A DNA stretch of 64,000 bases, from positions 2,588,571 to 2,652,570 of the forward strand of contig CAJNOP010000011.1 in the NCBI GenBank assembly GCA_905250075.1. Direction: 5' to 3'. Below the pieces are notes generated by a model, which saw only the letters and a list, made by a program, of their open reading frames with translations, was not told where the DNA came from and made no database searches. This DNA is from Rotaria sp. Silwood1 (Eukaryota; Rotifera; Eurotatoria; Philodinida; Philodinidae). Both the position numbers and the translations under genes were made by a program. Shown piece after piece: positions 1 to 12,428 of the stretch; positions within the stretch are counted from its first letter, which is position 1, and each line of letters opens with the position of its first letter.

Positions 1-1595
1 GTATTTTAAAACAATCAAATTGGATTTTTATAATTAAGAAAGGGAAAGAAAAAGAGAAAGTCATCGTTTACGATCGTTTACAGTCGTCGTAATTCTTATT
101 GTAGATTCCTAAGGAATTCCTACTGAGTTCCTGGGTAATCTCTGTCGAGATTCTTCGAGAAATTGCGAAAGCGGAGTTAACTAGTGTGATTACTAGTATC
201 ATTTGTTTGAATCAGAGATATACAAGACGCTTAAAAACATGGGGTACCCCTGCCAAATTGGCTTTGTAGCAAGCGGTGCGATCCCGGCATGACAACTGCA
301 AGAATCTGTTTTGCCAGGTTTTCTTCTTAAATTATTTCCTCTATAATATTTCTCAATAAATCAAAGCCTACTTAATGACATTTATGTACGAATGACAACA
401 TCAATGTATCACTCGTTTCTGTGCATAGTTATTTTATACTTGACTTTTTGCAAATTTAAGTTTTGAATTATTTTGTATATTATATAAGTTCTAATGACAT
501 TTAATTAATCAGCATCAAAATGAGGTGGTAAAAATAGTGATATTTTAGACAAAACGGCTCAATTAATCATTTAATGTGTTTTCTTCACTTTTCAGCACTC
601 TATATTCATTTCCTTTTAAAAAAATTCTGATGAAATTCTATGCGAAAAATTTACTTTCAACCTGGAATAAATAGAAGCAAAAGCATTGTATTTAAATACA
701 ACTCAATCTTGTTGATAACTATTGTTTAAATATTATGCACTAGATAAGTTTAGTTATCTGATCTTTTTTTCTCAAGATAGCATAGAGGATTCTGACATTT
801 CTTGAACTTTTGTCTACAAAAGAGAGACGATTTGCATAAATCGATATCAAGGCAGAGGTGTACTACTAGCATACTTTTATTTCGTAACGTTTCTGGAGTG
901 AGGAAAATTCTAATGATTTTTGTATCAAGTTCTTTTTCAGTTTCATAGCACTACTTTAGAAAATAGTCTAACAATCTTTCACCTTTCACCTCTATAATTT
1001 ACCATTTTTGTATATAATAGTCACACTCTATACATAAATCAGATTTTTTGTGTTTTCTCTGTTTAAGCTTTTTCGATCACCATTCGGTATGTATGTTTTT
1101 TTTTAATCTAGCTTTGTTTTTATTGCAATGAAAAAATATACATGGATCCATTTTTTACAAAGTTATTTTCTCATAAAAAGTTAGAATTTAATGCCGAATG
1201 AGGTAACGTTTTGATATAGAACTAAAAATTTTACTTGAATCTCTCCACTACACTAAGAGAATATTATTTCGATATGAATGAAGATATTTGGAAAATGAAT
1301 GGTAAATAAAAAGTTGTAATAGATGATAATTTCAAACTGTAGATCAACGATATGAAATTTTATAAATTCATTTTTCTTATATTTATTAATTAAAGATGGC
1401 GTAAGTCTATAAGTAAAACGCTTGTTTAATAATAATCGAAAAGGTCTTAGTCTTGTTTTCTATTCGTTCTTGAATTTAACTTATTAATCATTTATTTATT
1501 TTGATGTGGATGATTGTTTGACCAATTTTACGAGTTCTCTTAAATACATTCACGTATTTTATTATATTATTAATTTTATTTTTTCGAATAAAATA
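1..1595. other. upstream non-coding region
   Basis: No ORF or splice pattern supports a gene before the SAC1 start. The stretch is AT-rich. It holds a perfect 10-bp palindrome (GGGGTACCCC, 241-250) and a few degenerate ATTCCT-type repeats around 106-150. The promoter of the SAC1 gene probably lies in the last few hundred bases, but no TATA or initiator element is clear enough to call. Confidence 0.5.
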
Positions 1596-4500
1596 ATGGC
1601 AATGTCATTAGGAAATGATGCATCAATTTGGTCATGGAGTGATGCTAATGGTCGATTACATCAAAATATTGTTGATAATTATACACTGTAATCTATCAAA
1701 AAAAAATAGAAAATTTTTTTAATATTCATTGTTTATTTTCTAGTCATTTATTATCTGATTATTTGATTATTCAACCTATGATACGTGATGCAAAAGAATG
1801 TCTTGTTATTGATCGTACTAATGAAGAAATTCAAATTCAAAGTAAACGATTTTTTTTTTCTTTTTTTATTTCTTATTTTAATCTTTATTTCATCAAGATA
1901 TTTTACCAAATGTTGATGGAGCTATAAGACGATCCATTCATGGTATTATTGGAATAATTAATTTAATATCTGGTCCATATTTAATTGTTATAACATCTAA
2001 ACAACGTATAGGTGATATTAATGGACATGCAATTTATAAAGTTCAAACAACTGATATAATACCGTTTGCACGTAATATGTCTCATTTAAATGAATATCAA
2101 GTATGATTAATTGATTTTCTTTTTTTTGTTTTGAAGAAAACAAAAAGCATGTTTTTTATTTTTATTAGATAAAATATAATACAAAATATTTATCAATGAT
2201 TGAACTTGTTTTACGTACAGAAGCATTTTATTTTTCTTATTCATATGATATAACACATACATTTCAACGTCTTCAATCATCATCAGCTGATTTTTATTCA
2301 ATGCCATTTATTGAACGTGCTGATCAACGTTTTGTTTGGAATCGTTATTTACTTAGTTCATTAATAAAAAATAGAACTACAGCTCGATTTGCTTTACCAC
2401 TTATTCATGGATGTAAGTTTAGATAAATAAATAAATTTATTTATTTAATTTAAAAAAAGACAAAAATAGTTGTTGCACTTCATACACTTAATATTAATGG
2501 ACGTTCATTAACTTATGGTGTTATTTCAAGACGAAGTACTCAACGTGCTGGTACAAGGTATGAATTTAATTGTTAATTAAAGACAAGAGAATGTTTTTAC
2601 TATTGTTTCTATTAAGATTATTTATTCGTGGTATTGATGATGATGGTCGTGTGGCTAATTATGTTGAAACAGAACAAATTCTTCAATTAGATGATGTTGC
2701 TTGTTCTTATGTTCAAGTAAATAAATATTTATAGACAATTTTCTAATGTGATAATTTATTTTACAAATAAATATAAGTTTTATTTAGAAAGATAAATACA
2801 GTTGAGTAGAAAATGAATTTATTTATATTCGAGAATTCATAGATTAAGAATATAGACGCATTTGATACTATAATGATTGGATAGAGATATAAATATACGT
2901 TATGTAAAATATTAGACATATAAATAGGATGACTTGATATTAAAAAAAAAATGATTTGTTTTACGAAATAAATGTGTTTCGTAAGATAAAATTTAAATTT
3001 TTATGTTTATAAAGAAAAAAAAAAAAAAAACTTGATTTTAAATAAAACTTATATATTGATTTATAAAGAATCAATATAATTACTTCTATTAGCGTTATTT
3101 ATAGTGGATAAAAAATGAATATTATTTTTATTCAAATAATCTGATATTAATTTATTATATGACACCTTCATATATAGATAGTATCGAACAATCGATCAAA
3201 GTATTCAATAGTTTTTGTCACTTATAAAAATATTCAAAGTCAAACAAGTATATTCGTAATCGATTGCCAAAAGTCTTTAATTGATATATTAAAAGACTCA
3301 GTAGTATAATCGTATTTCTTCGTATGTAGCAACGAAAAATACGATTGCTTATGAACTTCACATAAGATTTAGGTTTTATTCGATATCTCGCTGTAGACGA
3401 TCGTATTTTCATGTATCCAATACGGAGTTTATATTTTTCGTCCTGGAATACTCTTCCTTCATTAATTTGAATCCCAATGCATAATTTCTCTTGGTTTTTT
3501 GTTAGTTTACACAGGCGTTTGTACACTTGTTGCCATAGCTACCAGATAATCATTTGTCACATAGTTACCAGTTGATCACTAAAGTACAAATAGATCAATT
3601 TCGATTGCTACACTTTATCCTCACAGTTTAGGACATATGTTAACATTTTCATAAATGAATAAAAAAATGACTTTGTACTGATTGATTACTTTTATTTATT
3701 TAAATTACAAGAATCATGAAATCAATAATGTTTGTCTGTCAAAATGGTAGAACATGTAGTTTTTAGTTTGAATAAATTCTATTATCTTATGAGTATATTA
3801 AAGATAATCACAAGTAATTTTAAAATGACTGAAATCTTTATTAAAATTGAAAATTTTTTAATCTCTTTTGATTGCAGACAAAAAAAAAGAACTAAAATGA
3901 AATTTAACATAAAAATAATTCAAAATCAATTCTTCTTTTTTTTTTTTATGTAGATACGTGGATCAGTGCCGTGTTATTGGACACAATTACCTGATCTTCA
4001 TTACAAACCAAAAGTAACAGTCTTACCATCTAATAATCATGTAAGATCAAAATTTTTTTAGTTTTTTTTTTTTTTCAATTAAAATGATTGATAAAAATTA
4101 AAATATTATTTTATTTAAGTTGATTGCTTTTCAACAACATTTTGAAGAACAAGAATATTATTATGGCAAACAATTTCTTATTAGTCTTGTATGTAAACTT
4201 CTTCAAAGAAGTTATCATATAAATATTTCTTAATTATTCAGACCAATCATCATGGTGCTGAAGGAAAATTAAATGCAAAATATCGTGAATTATATGAAGC
4301 AAGTCAAAATAAATTCATTAAGTAAGAAAAAAAAAAAACTATTCTTTTTTTTTTTAATTTCTAAATATTTTTTTTTTGTTTTATTCAATCAGATTTGAAG
4401 ATTTTGATTTTCATAAAGAATGTGCTGGTATGCGTTATGATCGTTTAACAATACTTTTAGCTCGTATTATAGCTGATCAAGATGATTATAGGTACTGTAT

Positions 4501-6155
4501 AGATAAACATTTTTCTTTTTAAATACAATAATAATACATATAAATTGCTCTAGTACAGTTATTTTGCCGTAACTAAAAATGGTATTTTACATTGTCAACA
4601 AACTGGTGTATTTCGTACAAATTGTATTGATTGTCTTGATCGAACAAATGTTGTTCAAAGTTTATTTGCTAAAAGAATTTTAGAAGAACAATTACAACGT
4701 TATAATGTTACTCAATATCGTGAAACAATTGATTCACATAAACAATTAAGTAATATATTTAAAAATGGTAAGTTAAAATATATTTTCTATAGATTTTTAA
4801 AATGAATTTATTTGATTTTTCATTTAGTTTGGGCTGATAATGCTGATGTTATAAGTCTTCAATATGCTGGAACTGGCGCATTAAAAACAGATTATACAAG
4901 GTTTGTTCAATAGTCTCGAAGATCTATTTGTTTTTTTTTTGTATCAATTTCGTTATGTATCTGATCATCAAACGAAAGAAACTAGACTCAAGATAAATAC
5001 CCTAAGTGAGATTGAGAACGAAAATAATACTCAGGACAAGCGATCAGTTGAAGGTTAGAGCTAATTCTTTAGAACTATGTCTCATGTTGAAACAGTTTAC
5101 ATTTATTATATACTATCAATAGACAAATCGAATTAAATCCGATAGCTAAACCCTGACACAACTATCTGATATCAGCGTGGATCTCAACCAATTTCATTAT
5201 ACTGTTATAAGTATACAATTATAGATAAAATCACTCATCTTCTATAATATACCAATGATATCTAACGGTTACACTCAACTATTATATATATGAATAGACC
5301 ATCGAAAAGTGTATGTAAACGCTTGTTAATTATCTGAAGTTCATCTGGACCTTAATAAGGTTCATTATAATATAATGCATTCATAACAAGTAATCAAACC
5401 ATAATCTTTTATGTGTGTCTGATTTACAATTAGTACAGTATACTGATAATATCAGTCAATCATGTGTAGTTGTTTTTTTTATGATAGTCTTCATATATTT
5501 ATAATAAACTAGTAACAACTTGTTGTAGTATATTTATTTTATCGATTGGGGCAATACGCATAGATCTCAAGTGAATTACATATAGAAGTCTTAAAGATGA
5601 TCGTGTTAAGATTAAATAAATCCCGTTAGTTGTTCAATTTGTTAACAAAAACAAAAATCTATGTAACACTTTGTCTTTAATTATTTAGAACGGGTCAACG
5701 ATCAGCAATGGGTTTATTTAAAGATGGTTATAATTCATGTATGCGTTACGTATTAAATAATTTTTTTGATGGTTTTCGACAAGTAAGAAAAATTTTATTT
5801 TTATGAAAAATTTTCTTAAAATTATCTTGTTTTTTTCTTTTTTTTTTGTTAAAAGGATGGTATTGATCTGTTTTTGGGTAATTATCGTGTATCATCTGAT
5901 GAAGGTCGTACACCTGAATCATGTCCAATTAGTAAAGAATTAAGTAAAAAATTTTTGGCATTACCAGTAACAATGTTTCTTGCTTTTTCAATGTGTATTA
6001 TTAATTTATTAATACCAGCTTCATCATTTCGTGAACAAATGACTTATGTTTTATTTTGGGGTGCCGCAACAATATCAACATTAGCAATAACAATTTTTTG
6101 GGGACAAGAATTAGTTGATGCACCAAAACTTTATTCCAAAGCTAAACGAGATTAA
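1596..6155 (+). CDS. SACM1L: SAC1-type phosphatidylinositol-phosphate phosphatase
   Basis: Integral ER/Golgi phosphatase that removes phosphate from PI4P and related phosphoinositides. Fourteen GT-AG exons join in frame to 611 residues (human about 587): 1596-1687, 1744-1841, 1898-2100, 2169-2412, 2470-2557, 2617-2716, 3954-4040, 4120-4188, 4242-4321, 4393-4491, 4559-4767, 4828-4900, 5689-5782, 5856-6155. The SAC domain shows [10 protein letters not shown], the block FDFHKEC..MR.DRL and the catalytic CX5RT motif (CIDCLDRTN, catalytic Cys409, Arg415). Two membrane segments near residues 545-567 and 574-594 precede a C-terminal KAKRD, a KxKxx-type ER retrieval signal like that of human SAC1. 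Most introns are 50-80 bp; intron 6 (1237 bp) and intron 12 (788 bp) are enlarged. The start was taken at 1596 because Met codons further upstream give a hydrophobic, non-conserved extension; Met598 of the same frame (1602) is an alternative. Identification rests on recognised family motifs. Confidence 0.96.
2717..3953 (+). other. enlarged intron 6 of SAC1 gene
   Basis: This intron is 1237 bp where its neighbours are 50-80 bp. It is AT-rich and contains a small hairpin built on TATTGATT/AATCAATA around 3054-3078. No transposon ends with target duplication were found. A 102-codon reverse-strand ORF inside it (3218-3526) has no recognisable domain and is probably chance. Confidence 0.6.
4901..5688 (+). 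other. enlarged intron 12 of SAC1 gene
   Basis: A 788-bp intron between the exons encoding the [14 protein letters not shown] and [15 protein letters not shown] blocks. It holds no ORF and no inverted repeat that I could pair. It probably derives from an old insertion, but no boundary is visible. Confidence 0.5.
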
Positions 6156-6178
6156 TCAAGCATTTAAATATTTTGACA

Positions 6179-6184
6179 AATAAA
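6179..6184 (+). promoter_or_regulatory. polyadenylation signal of SAC1 gene
   Basis: AATAAA lies 24 bases after the SAC1 stop codon and is the first canonical signal after it. A second AATAAA-like run follows a few bases later. Confidence 0.6.
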
Positions 6185-6196
6185 AAATAATAAACG

Positions 6197-6218
6197 TTAT
6201 TATTATTATTATTATTAT
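6197..6218. repeat. (TTA)n microsatellite
   Basis: About seven TTA units directly after the SAC1 polyadenylation signal. Confidence 0.85.
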
Positions 6219-6696
6219 CTTGCGCTATATCTGTGTACGTCAATATCCGTTACTTTTTTAATATAAGTTATAATTGATATATGCAGTATATTCTATAAAA
6301 ATAGAATCTTTTCTTCTGTTTTGTTTTTTTGATAAAAAGTATTCAATGCATGATTTTTTTTATATTTAGAGGATAATAATAATAATAGTTTCAAAGATAT
6401 GACCATATGTTGTTGTAATTTGATCAATAATTTGAAGTGCATTGATTTTCTATTCCTTAGGTTTTAAAAAATTTTATGTTTTTCGAATAAATCAAAATTG
6501 TTCATGTAGATATATAAAATTGATGTTTAGATTCAATCAAATCATGATAAGAAATTTGATGTTGAAATAAAATTTTAATATACTTTAAAAATTAAAGGAT
6601 TGTTTGAAGAATAAATTATTGTCGTTAAATTTCTAGTATGATGAACAATGAATTAATTTGAGTTTCTTTAGTTTTTTTGGTATATTTTTATTTTAG
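6219..6696. other. SAC1-to-hydrolase intergenic region
   Basis: About 480 AT-rich bases with no coding pattern. It must hold the 3' end of the SAC1 transcript and the promoter of the downstream hydrolase gene. The T-rich run ending in TTTTAG just before the ATG at 6697 resembles a 3' splice site, so trans-splicing or a 5'UTR intron is possible; this is inference. Confidence 0.4.
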
Positions 6697-7819
6697 ATGT
6701 CAATTCTATCTTATTTAGCTCGTCATTTGTATCTAACATCAAATTATGATCCATCTTTAATTGTTCGTGATGTTGCTTATTTTTCTGGTACAGATGCTCA
6801 TGTTAATCATAAATTAGATATATTTCTTCCTGTTCCATCTAAAACTTTATTATCACCATCTGATGATGAAGAACCACAAAAGAAAATACCAATTATTGTA
6901 CATATACATGGTGGTGGTTGGGTTCGTGGTAGTCGTAAAAATGAATGGCGTGGTGGTCCCGTTGTTGGTCGAACATGTGCAAAAGAAGGTTTTGTTGGTG
7001 TTATTGCATCCTATCGTTTAGCACGTATGTCTCTTATTTCATTTGCGACTTGGGCATTCATTTTTGGCTTAATCATATTGATTACGTCATTGATTCTACT
7101 TTCATGGCAACTTATAACAGGTTATATTATTTTTATGTCTGCTGCTTATGCTTATAATTTTTTATATCAAGTACGAATACCGGTTAATCTGGATCATGTA
7201 AGTTTTAAAAATATCTTTTTAAATGTAGGAAATAATTTTTTTTGTTTTGATTTAGATGGCTGATGATTTATGTCGCGCATTAGTTTATATTCGAGATCAT
7301 ATTCATGAACATTGTCCACAAGCTGATCCTGATCAAATATTTCTATCTGGTCATTCTGCCGGTGCACATTTAGTAAGTTTACTTATACTTGATAAGTCTC
7401 ATTTTGAACGTCACGAATTTTCATCATCATCCATTCGTGGTGTTATAACAATGAGTGGAATTTATTCATTATCAAATCCAACTCATGATTCACAACATAA
7501 TGTTCGTAACTTAATATTTCGTATACTTTATTCAAGTAATTTACTTTATCCAGAAGGAAAAACAATGTGTGAATATTCACCCATTGAATATATAAAAGAA
7601 GATATTGAATTACCACCATTTCTTGTTATGTCTGCTCGATTTGATATGGGTTTAGAAGTTGATGCAAGACGTTTTGTTCAAAAACTTCATCAATATAATC
7701 ATCAAGCTGAATATCATATTATTGGTGGTATGACAACACATGGAACAATTGCAAGTAAATTTTCCAAAAACGATGCACATCGTCATTTTTTTACATTTAT
7801 TCGTCAAAATATGAAATAA
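6697..7819 (+). CDS. alpha/beta-hydrolase, isoprenylcysteine methylesterase-like
   Basis: Two exons (6697-7197 and 7256-7819) encode 354 residues. The alpha/beta-hydrolase fold is shown by the oxyanion motif HGGGW (71-75), the nucleophile elbow GHSAG (Ser201), and a likely acid and base at Asp297 (SARFD) and His329 (THG). This is the layout of the hormone-sensitive-lipase/carboxylesterase group that includes isoprenylcysteine alpha-carbonyl methylesterase (which reverses methylation of prenylated proteins) and kynurenine formamidase. Two membrane segments between the oxyanion loop and the nucleophile (about 112-157) favour a membrane-bound methylesterase over soluble formamidase. The substrate is therefore inferred, not seen. 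The intron is 58 bp. AATAAA follows the stop by 8 bases, and the next gene starts only 116 bp downstream. Confidence 0.85.
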
Positions 7820-7826
7820 TGCATAG

Positions 7827-7832
7827 AATAAA
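7827..7832 (+). promoter_or_regulatory. polyadenylation signal of hydrolase gene
   Basis: AATAAA just after the hydrolase stop codon, in the very short spacer before THOC6. Confidence 0.6.
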
Positions 7833-7935
7833 AAAATAATAATGATAAATTTATTTTTTTTGAATGGTTTTTATTCGATCAAGCTTTTTTGTTTTAGATT
7901 AAATTTGTATTATACAAAAAAAAAAAAAGAACAAC

Positions 7936-10058
7936 ATGCCTTTAACAAATGCTTATCTTGATGCATACAATACAAACATTGATCGAATAAATACATGTAT
8001 TATATCGGCTGTTTATTCGCCAGATAATACGCGTTTAATTGCAGGTGATGATCAAGGTCGTTTAGGATTATTTTATTCATCACCTCAAATATCAATGAAA
8101 CCAATATTTTTAACGACTTTACCTAATACATATCATTCACAAATAAATTCTCGAACTAATAGTAATAATTGTAATAATAATAGTATTTCACTTGCATCAT
8201 CTGTTAGTGAAATTTTAATTGTTGTTGGTGGAAGTATTCATAATGGACTTGTACAAGGTTATCGTTGGTCGGATATAATGTCAAATAAAAAAACACAACA
8301 ATTACCATCAGATGCATTTTCATTTGATCTTGCACGAGGACCAAATGAAATCTTTGTTTGTGTTCAAGCACCATCAAAAAAACAATTTCAAAAAACCGAT
8401 GAAATTATTGTTGGTTCAAGTGTTGGAACATTAAGAGTATTAAATATTGAACGACAAACATTAGTAACAACAATTGATGCAGCTCATAAAGGAGTGATAC
8501 ATCAAGTAGCATTTGCTAACGATGGAAAACGTGTTGCATCTTGTTCAGAAGATGGTATGTTTATTAGAGATTTTCTTCTTGTTCTATAAATTAAAGAACA
8601 TCATATCGTTTTTTACATACGTTTAGAACAAACATTGTTGGATAGTTCTCTCGGTAGAATTCGAGGTTAAACAGTTCTCAGTTCATAGTATTGACAAGAG
8701 TATCTTTTCAAATGTCAGATAGCTTTTCGGGCGACATGATGTTCATTTTATGAATATTAATAAATAATAGAAAAGTCCAGGATGGTTTTGTTTTCGGGGG
8801 ATTCATTCTCGAGGCATTGAAGTTTTACTGCATTTTTTAATAAACAGCTGTGATCCTGCTCAGATCAGGTCGAAAATCGACTTTTGAGTTTTGACTTCAA
8901 ATGTGAATAATTTTGTAGTTTTCTTGGTGTTTTCTACCCTGCGATATTGCATATTCAAAATTTTCTTGCATATCAAAGCAAGTTTTGCTCATATATTTAC
9001 ATCTTTAGAAAGGAAGTACTGGTGTACAATCAACTAATATTATGAAGAACTCTGTTCGTGCAGAGTTCGAAGTCAAAACTCGGAATTCCATGTTTCACGT
9101 GACCTAAGACAGACTACAACTTTTTGTTGAAAAATCTACTAAAATTTTGATATCTCGACACCGCAGGCTCAAAAATCAAACCATTCTGGACTTTTCTGTT
9201 ACACGCTAATGTTCATCAAATAAACATCATTTCAGTCGAAAAATATTTTGACCTCTGAAGAGATTTCCTCGAGAACTAGCCGAAAAATTTTATGTTGTTT
9301 TGAGAACAGCATTTTAGTAATAGAAAAAAAGTTTTTGTTTATAATATCGGAACGTGTTTTTCTTAAAGTCATCGGAAATACTTCGGACAGATCAGTTTTT
9401 GAGATCCAAACTAGTACTGAATTTTGACCTGTAATTAGAACTAATCTATCAGATATCCATCAACTTCAATTGATTAATTTTTATTATTAAAATAGAATAA
9501 CTTCTTGAATTAGTTTCTTTATCAAGAATAATATTTCGAAAATTTTTTTTATATTTAGGAACATGTAAAATTTGGGATTTATCATCATCATCACATCAAC
9601 CAATTCATACAATTGAAACAAATAAATGGATAAGTTGTTGTGCATTTGATATGGCTACAGATCGTCTTGTCATTGGAGGTGATTGTCCATTATCACTTTG
9701 GCATTTAGCTATGTTAAGTTCATCAACAAAACAAAAACCATTACTTGTTTATAATTCTATTCCAACACCAATTTATTCATTAGCATTATGTTCTGTTGAT
9801 GATGATACAATACTTGTTGGTGGTGATACAAATAAATTATATTCAATACCAAAAAATGGTGATGAACAAACAATGACAATAAGTCGTCCAACAACACCAT
9901 CACCGATTTATACAATTGCTACAACAATAAATAAAAATACAACAAAAGAAAATGAAGATATTAAAGTTGCTGTTGCTGGTAGTCATTGGAATATTGATTC
10001 ATTTACAATAACAGAAACAAATATTCGAAAAATTGGACATTATGAATTTTCTAAATAA
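7936..10058 (+). CDS. THOC6: THO complex subunit 6 (WD-repeat protein)
   Basis: THOC6 is a WD40 subunit of the metazoan THO/TREX complex, which couples transcription to nuclear mRNA export. Two exons, 7936-8554 and 9559-10058, join at GAT-G|GA within an EDG.CKIWDL WD signature and give 372 residues (human about 341). Matching features are the start of blade 1 (SPDNTRLIAGDDQGRLGLF), a central ASCSEDG..KIWDL blade, then KWISCCAFD followed by VIGGDCPLSLWHL. The last pairs well with the human THOC6 stretch GRWIGC...GGGPALTLWHL. The C-terminus ends shortly after an AGSHWNIDSFTI blade, again as in THOC6. The single intron is 1004 bp because of a foldback element. AATAAA overlaps the stop codon. Other WD40 proteins are possible, but the WI.C..D...GG..LSLWHL signature favours THOC6. 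Confidence 0.85.
8728..9232. mobile_element. foldback/MITE-like element in the THOC6 intron
   Basis: Inverted repeats pair AGAAAAGTCCAGGATGGTTT (8769-8788) with its near-perfect complement at about 9175-9197. The pairing continues outward (ATGATGTTCATTTTATGAA at about 8736 against its complement near 9213-9231) and resumes inward (GAGTTTTGACTTC at about 8885 against GAAGTCAAAACTC at about 9069). The arms are degenerate, so the copy is old. No coding capacity and no clean target duplication were seen, so the outer limits are approximate. Confidence 0.7.
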
Positions 10059-11003
10059 ATATCTACAGATATACTTAGATAAATCCAATATTTTGGTTTT
10101 TCTTTTTGTTATTGCAAATATAAACAAAATATTTTGTTGTAAATTTAAAAAAAAATCATACAATAGAAAAAATACAAAATAATCATTTACACATAAGTTT
10201 TTTATTTTTAATGTTTCACTTAATGTTTTACATAAGTGTTTGACTTACACACATACTATTGATTCGACAAATTGACAAATTATAGATTTATTTTTGTGTT
10301 GACATATATTTAGAATAAAGCTAGGTCATAACAGATGAGCTTTGTAAAGAATTGAGAAAGATCTTTATATGAATATTAAAGAATATTTTTCTTATTATTT
10401 CTTTTGAGTTTTCTACACCATCTAACTATAATAGAAACTAAAACATTATAACACTGATTACAAGTAATTTAGAACAAAAATCAATTAATGCTACGCACAA
10501 ACATAAAGCATGTAAAAGAAATGAATACAAATAACATGAGTCATGAGCAGCAATATTCTAAATTGAACTACTTTTGAACATGAATAGAATATATAAATCA
10601 CTAGCAATCAAGTAGAGTAAAACATGTAGAACATCACAGGATTATAGAAATATGATTCTACGAGAGATCAGATGCGAACATAATGCTAATACTAGAGGTC
10701 AAATACCTTAGTCAATGTGTCATTTTTACTCAACATACTTTTTATTAACATCGTGCCATATAGACATAAATCTTCGTTTTGTATAAAAATGTCAAGTCTA
10801 ATGACTGTAATCATTCAACAATATTTTACATTTTTTTTTTATGCCAATATTATTTCGTAAATCGTCAATAAGAACATTTAATTGTGCTTGATGAAATGTT
10901 TCTTTTTCATTAACTTCAATAAGAATGGTTAAATCATTGAGAAAAAAACAAACGAATACTTTGATTTATTTAACATATTTATATTTCACCTTATTTTCAT
11001 GTT
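10059..11003. other. intergenic region between convergent THOC6 and GPCR genes
   Basis: About 945 AT-rich bases between the 3' ends of two convergent genes. No ORF, RNA gene or repeat was recognised. Confidence 0.5.
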
Positions 11004-12428
11004 CTATAGGCCACCAGAAAAATAACCTTTATTAAATATAGCATAAAGTAAAGGATTTAAACATGAATTAAAATATGATAATCCATGAGCAATAACTCGA
11101 GCAGCTGTTAATATATGTACATGTTTTACATAAAATGCATGTGATAGAAGTTGTGAACAATTTAATAATTCAAGTATATGAATTGGCAGCCAACAAAGTG
11201 CAAATGCTAGAGTTAACACTAATAATGTACGTTGTATTCGACGTCTTTTGATTTCTAATGATAAACGAGGTTTACCATACTATAATTAAAATAATGAAAT
11301 AAAACACAATTTTTTGACTTTCAAATGTGCTGATTAATGATATTAAAATATAAATCAATTTTATATAATAGAATCTAATTTAATAAATTTATTTTTATGA
11401 GAGTCATCAATAAATTTCAATTTTAACAATGAAAAAATTACTCATTTTAGAATATTTCTATAAGGAAAAGTATTTTTACTTACAAGTAGTTTGGCCACTT
11501 TATGACCTCCACGTCTGACATGTAATAAAACACGAGAATAACATACACCAATAATTGACAAAGGTAATAAATAGTAAAATACGAATGTAAATAAACATGA
11601 TGAAAATAAAGAATCATTATCACTAACAGTACAATCAAGCATAACCGATGAGTGATTATGTTTTTCAACATCAATATGTAATACATAATCATAAGGAAAC
11701 ATAAAAACACCGGAAACTAGAAAAATTAAACAACAATTAAAAACTCAAATCAATTTATACTATATATATATATATATATTTTGTTTCTATACATTAACAG
11801 TCAAGCAAATATTTTTCTTTAAAATATACGATAGAAATCTTAATTATATTTTATATTTTATATTAACATTATTATTATTATTATCTTACTTGCCCAAATA
11901 AGTAAACATATAATTAGAGCACATTTTGGTTTTCGATATCGTCGATACCATTGGCCATGAACTATATTCAAATATCGATCTATACTCATAGCAGCTAGTG
12001 TATAACAAGTTGCTTGTAATAGAACCTAAAATTTTTATTCTCATCAGAAAATAATTGTTAATAAAAGAAATATTTACATACATGTGCTAGATAAATATGC
12101 ATTTTACATATAAATTCACCAAAAATCCAAATTTTTTTAATTGCTAAATAACCAGTTAATGGTACAGAAATAAGCAAAAAAAGAAAATCAGTTATTGCTA
12201 AATTCATAATATAGCAATTAGTAACATTATTTTGATAGTTTCGTTTAACTATACCAACAACAAGTACAATAGCATTACCTATTATAATTTATTTTTAAAT
12301 ACAATATTTTTTAAAATTTATTAATTCTTACCACAAATACCACAGATTAGAACAACAACTAGTATTGATATCATTGCAAGATTTATGATATCATCATAAT
12401 TGTTCGTATTATTCATTGACAACGACAT
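11004..12428 (-). CDS. rhodopsin-family GPCR, galanin/allatostatin-A/kisspeptin-receptor-like
   Basis: Five exons on the minus strand, 12428-12332, 12278-12082, 12025-11890, 11716-11484 and 11279-11004, encode 312 residues with seven membrane segments. Class A landmarks are GNAIVLVVG in TM1, LAITD (Asp63) in TM2, Cys90 at the top of TM3 with a partner Cys in the LDCTVSD loop, DRY at 114-116, CWLP at 250-253 in TM6 and NPLLY at 296-300 in TM7. The TM7 lead-in RVIAHGLSYFNSCLNPLLYA resembles galanin, allatostatin-A and kisspeptin receptors, so a neuropeptide ligand is likely; this is inference. The N-terminus carries two NxT/NxS-like sites. The C-tail is very short (stop 12 residues after NPLLY), so a further exon may exist, although no good donor site precedes the stop. 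Introns are 53-204 bp; the intron at 11717-11889 holds a (TA)n run. Confidence 0.9.

Noticed and set aside
3218-3526. 102-codon reverse-strand ORF in SAC1 intron 6
   Set aside because: Basic, low-complexity translation with no domain; lies wholly within an intron and lacks splice or start context.
6945-7157. 70-codon ORF inside the hydrolase exon 1
   Set aside because: Alternate frame of a strongly conserved coding exon.
11480-11710. 76-codon ORF overlapping GPCR exon 4 in another frame
   Set aside because: The other frame of the same exon carries the conserved receptor sequence and correct splice phases.
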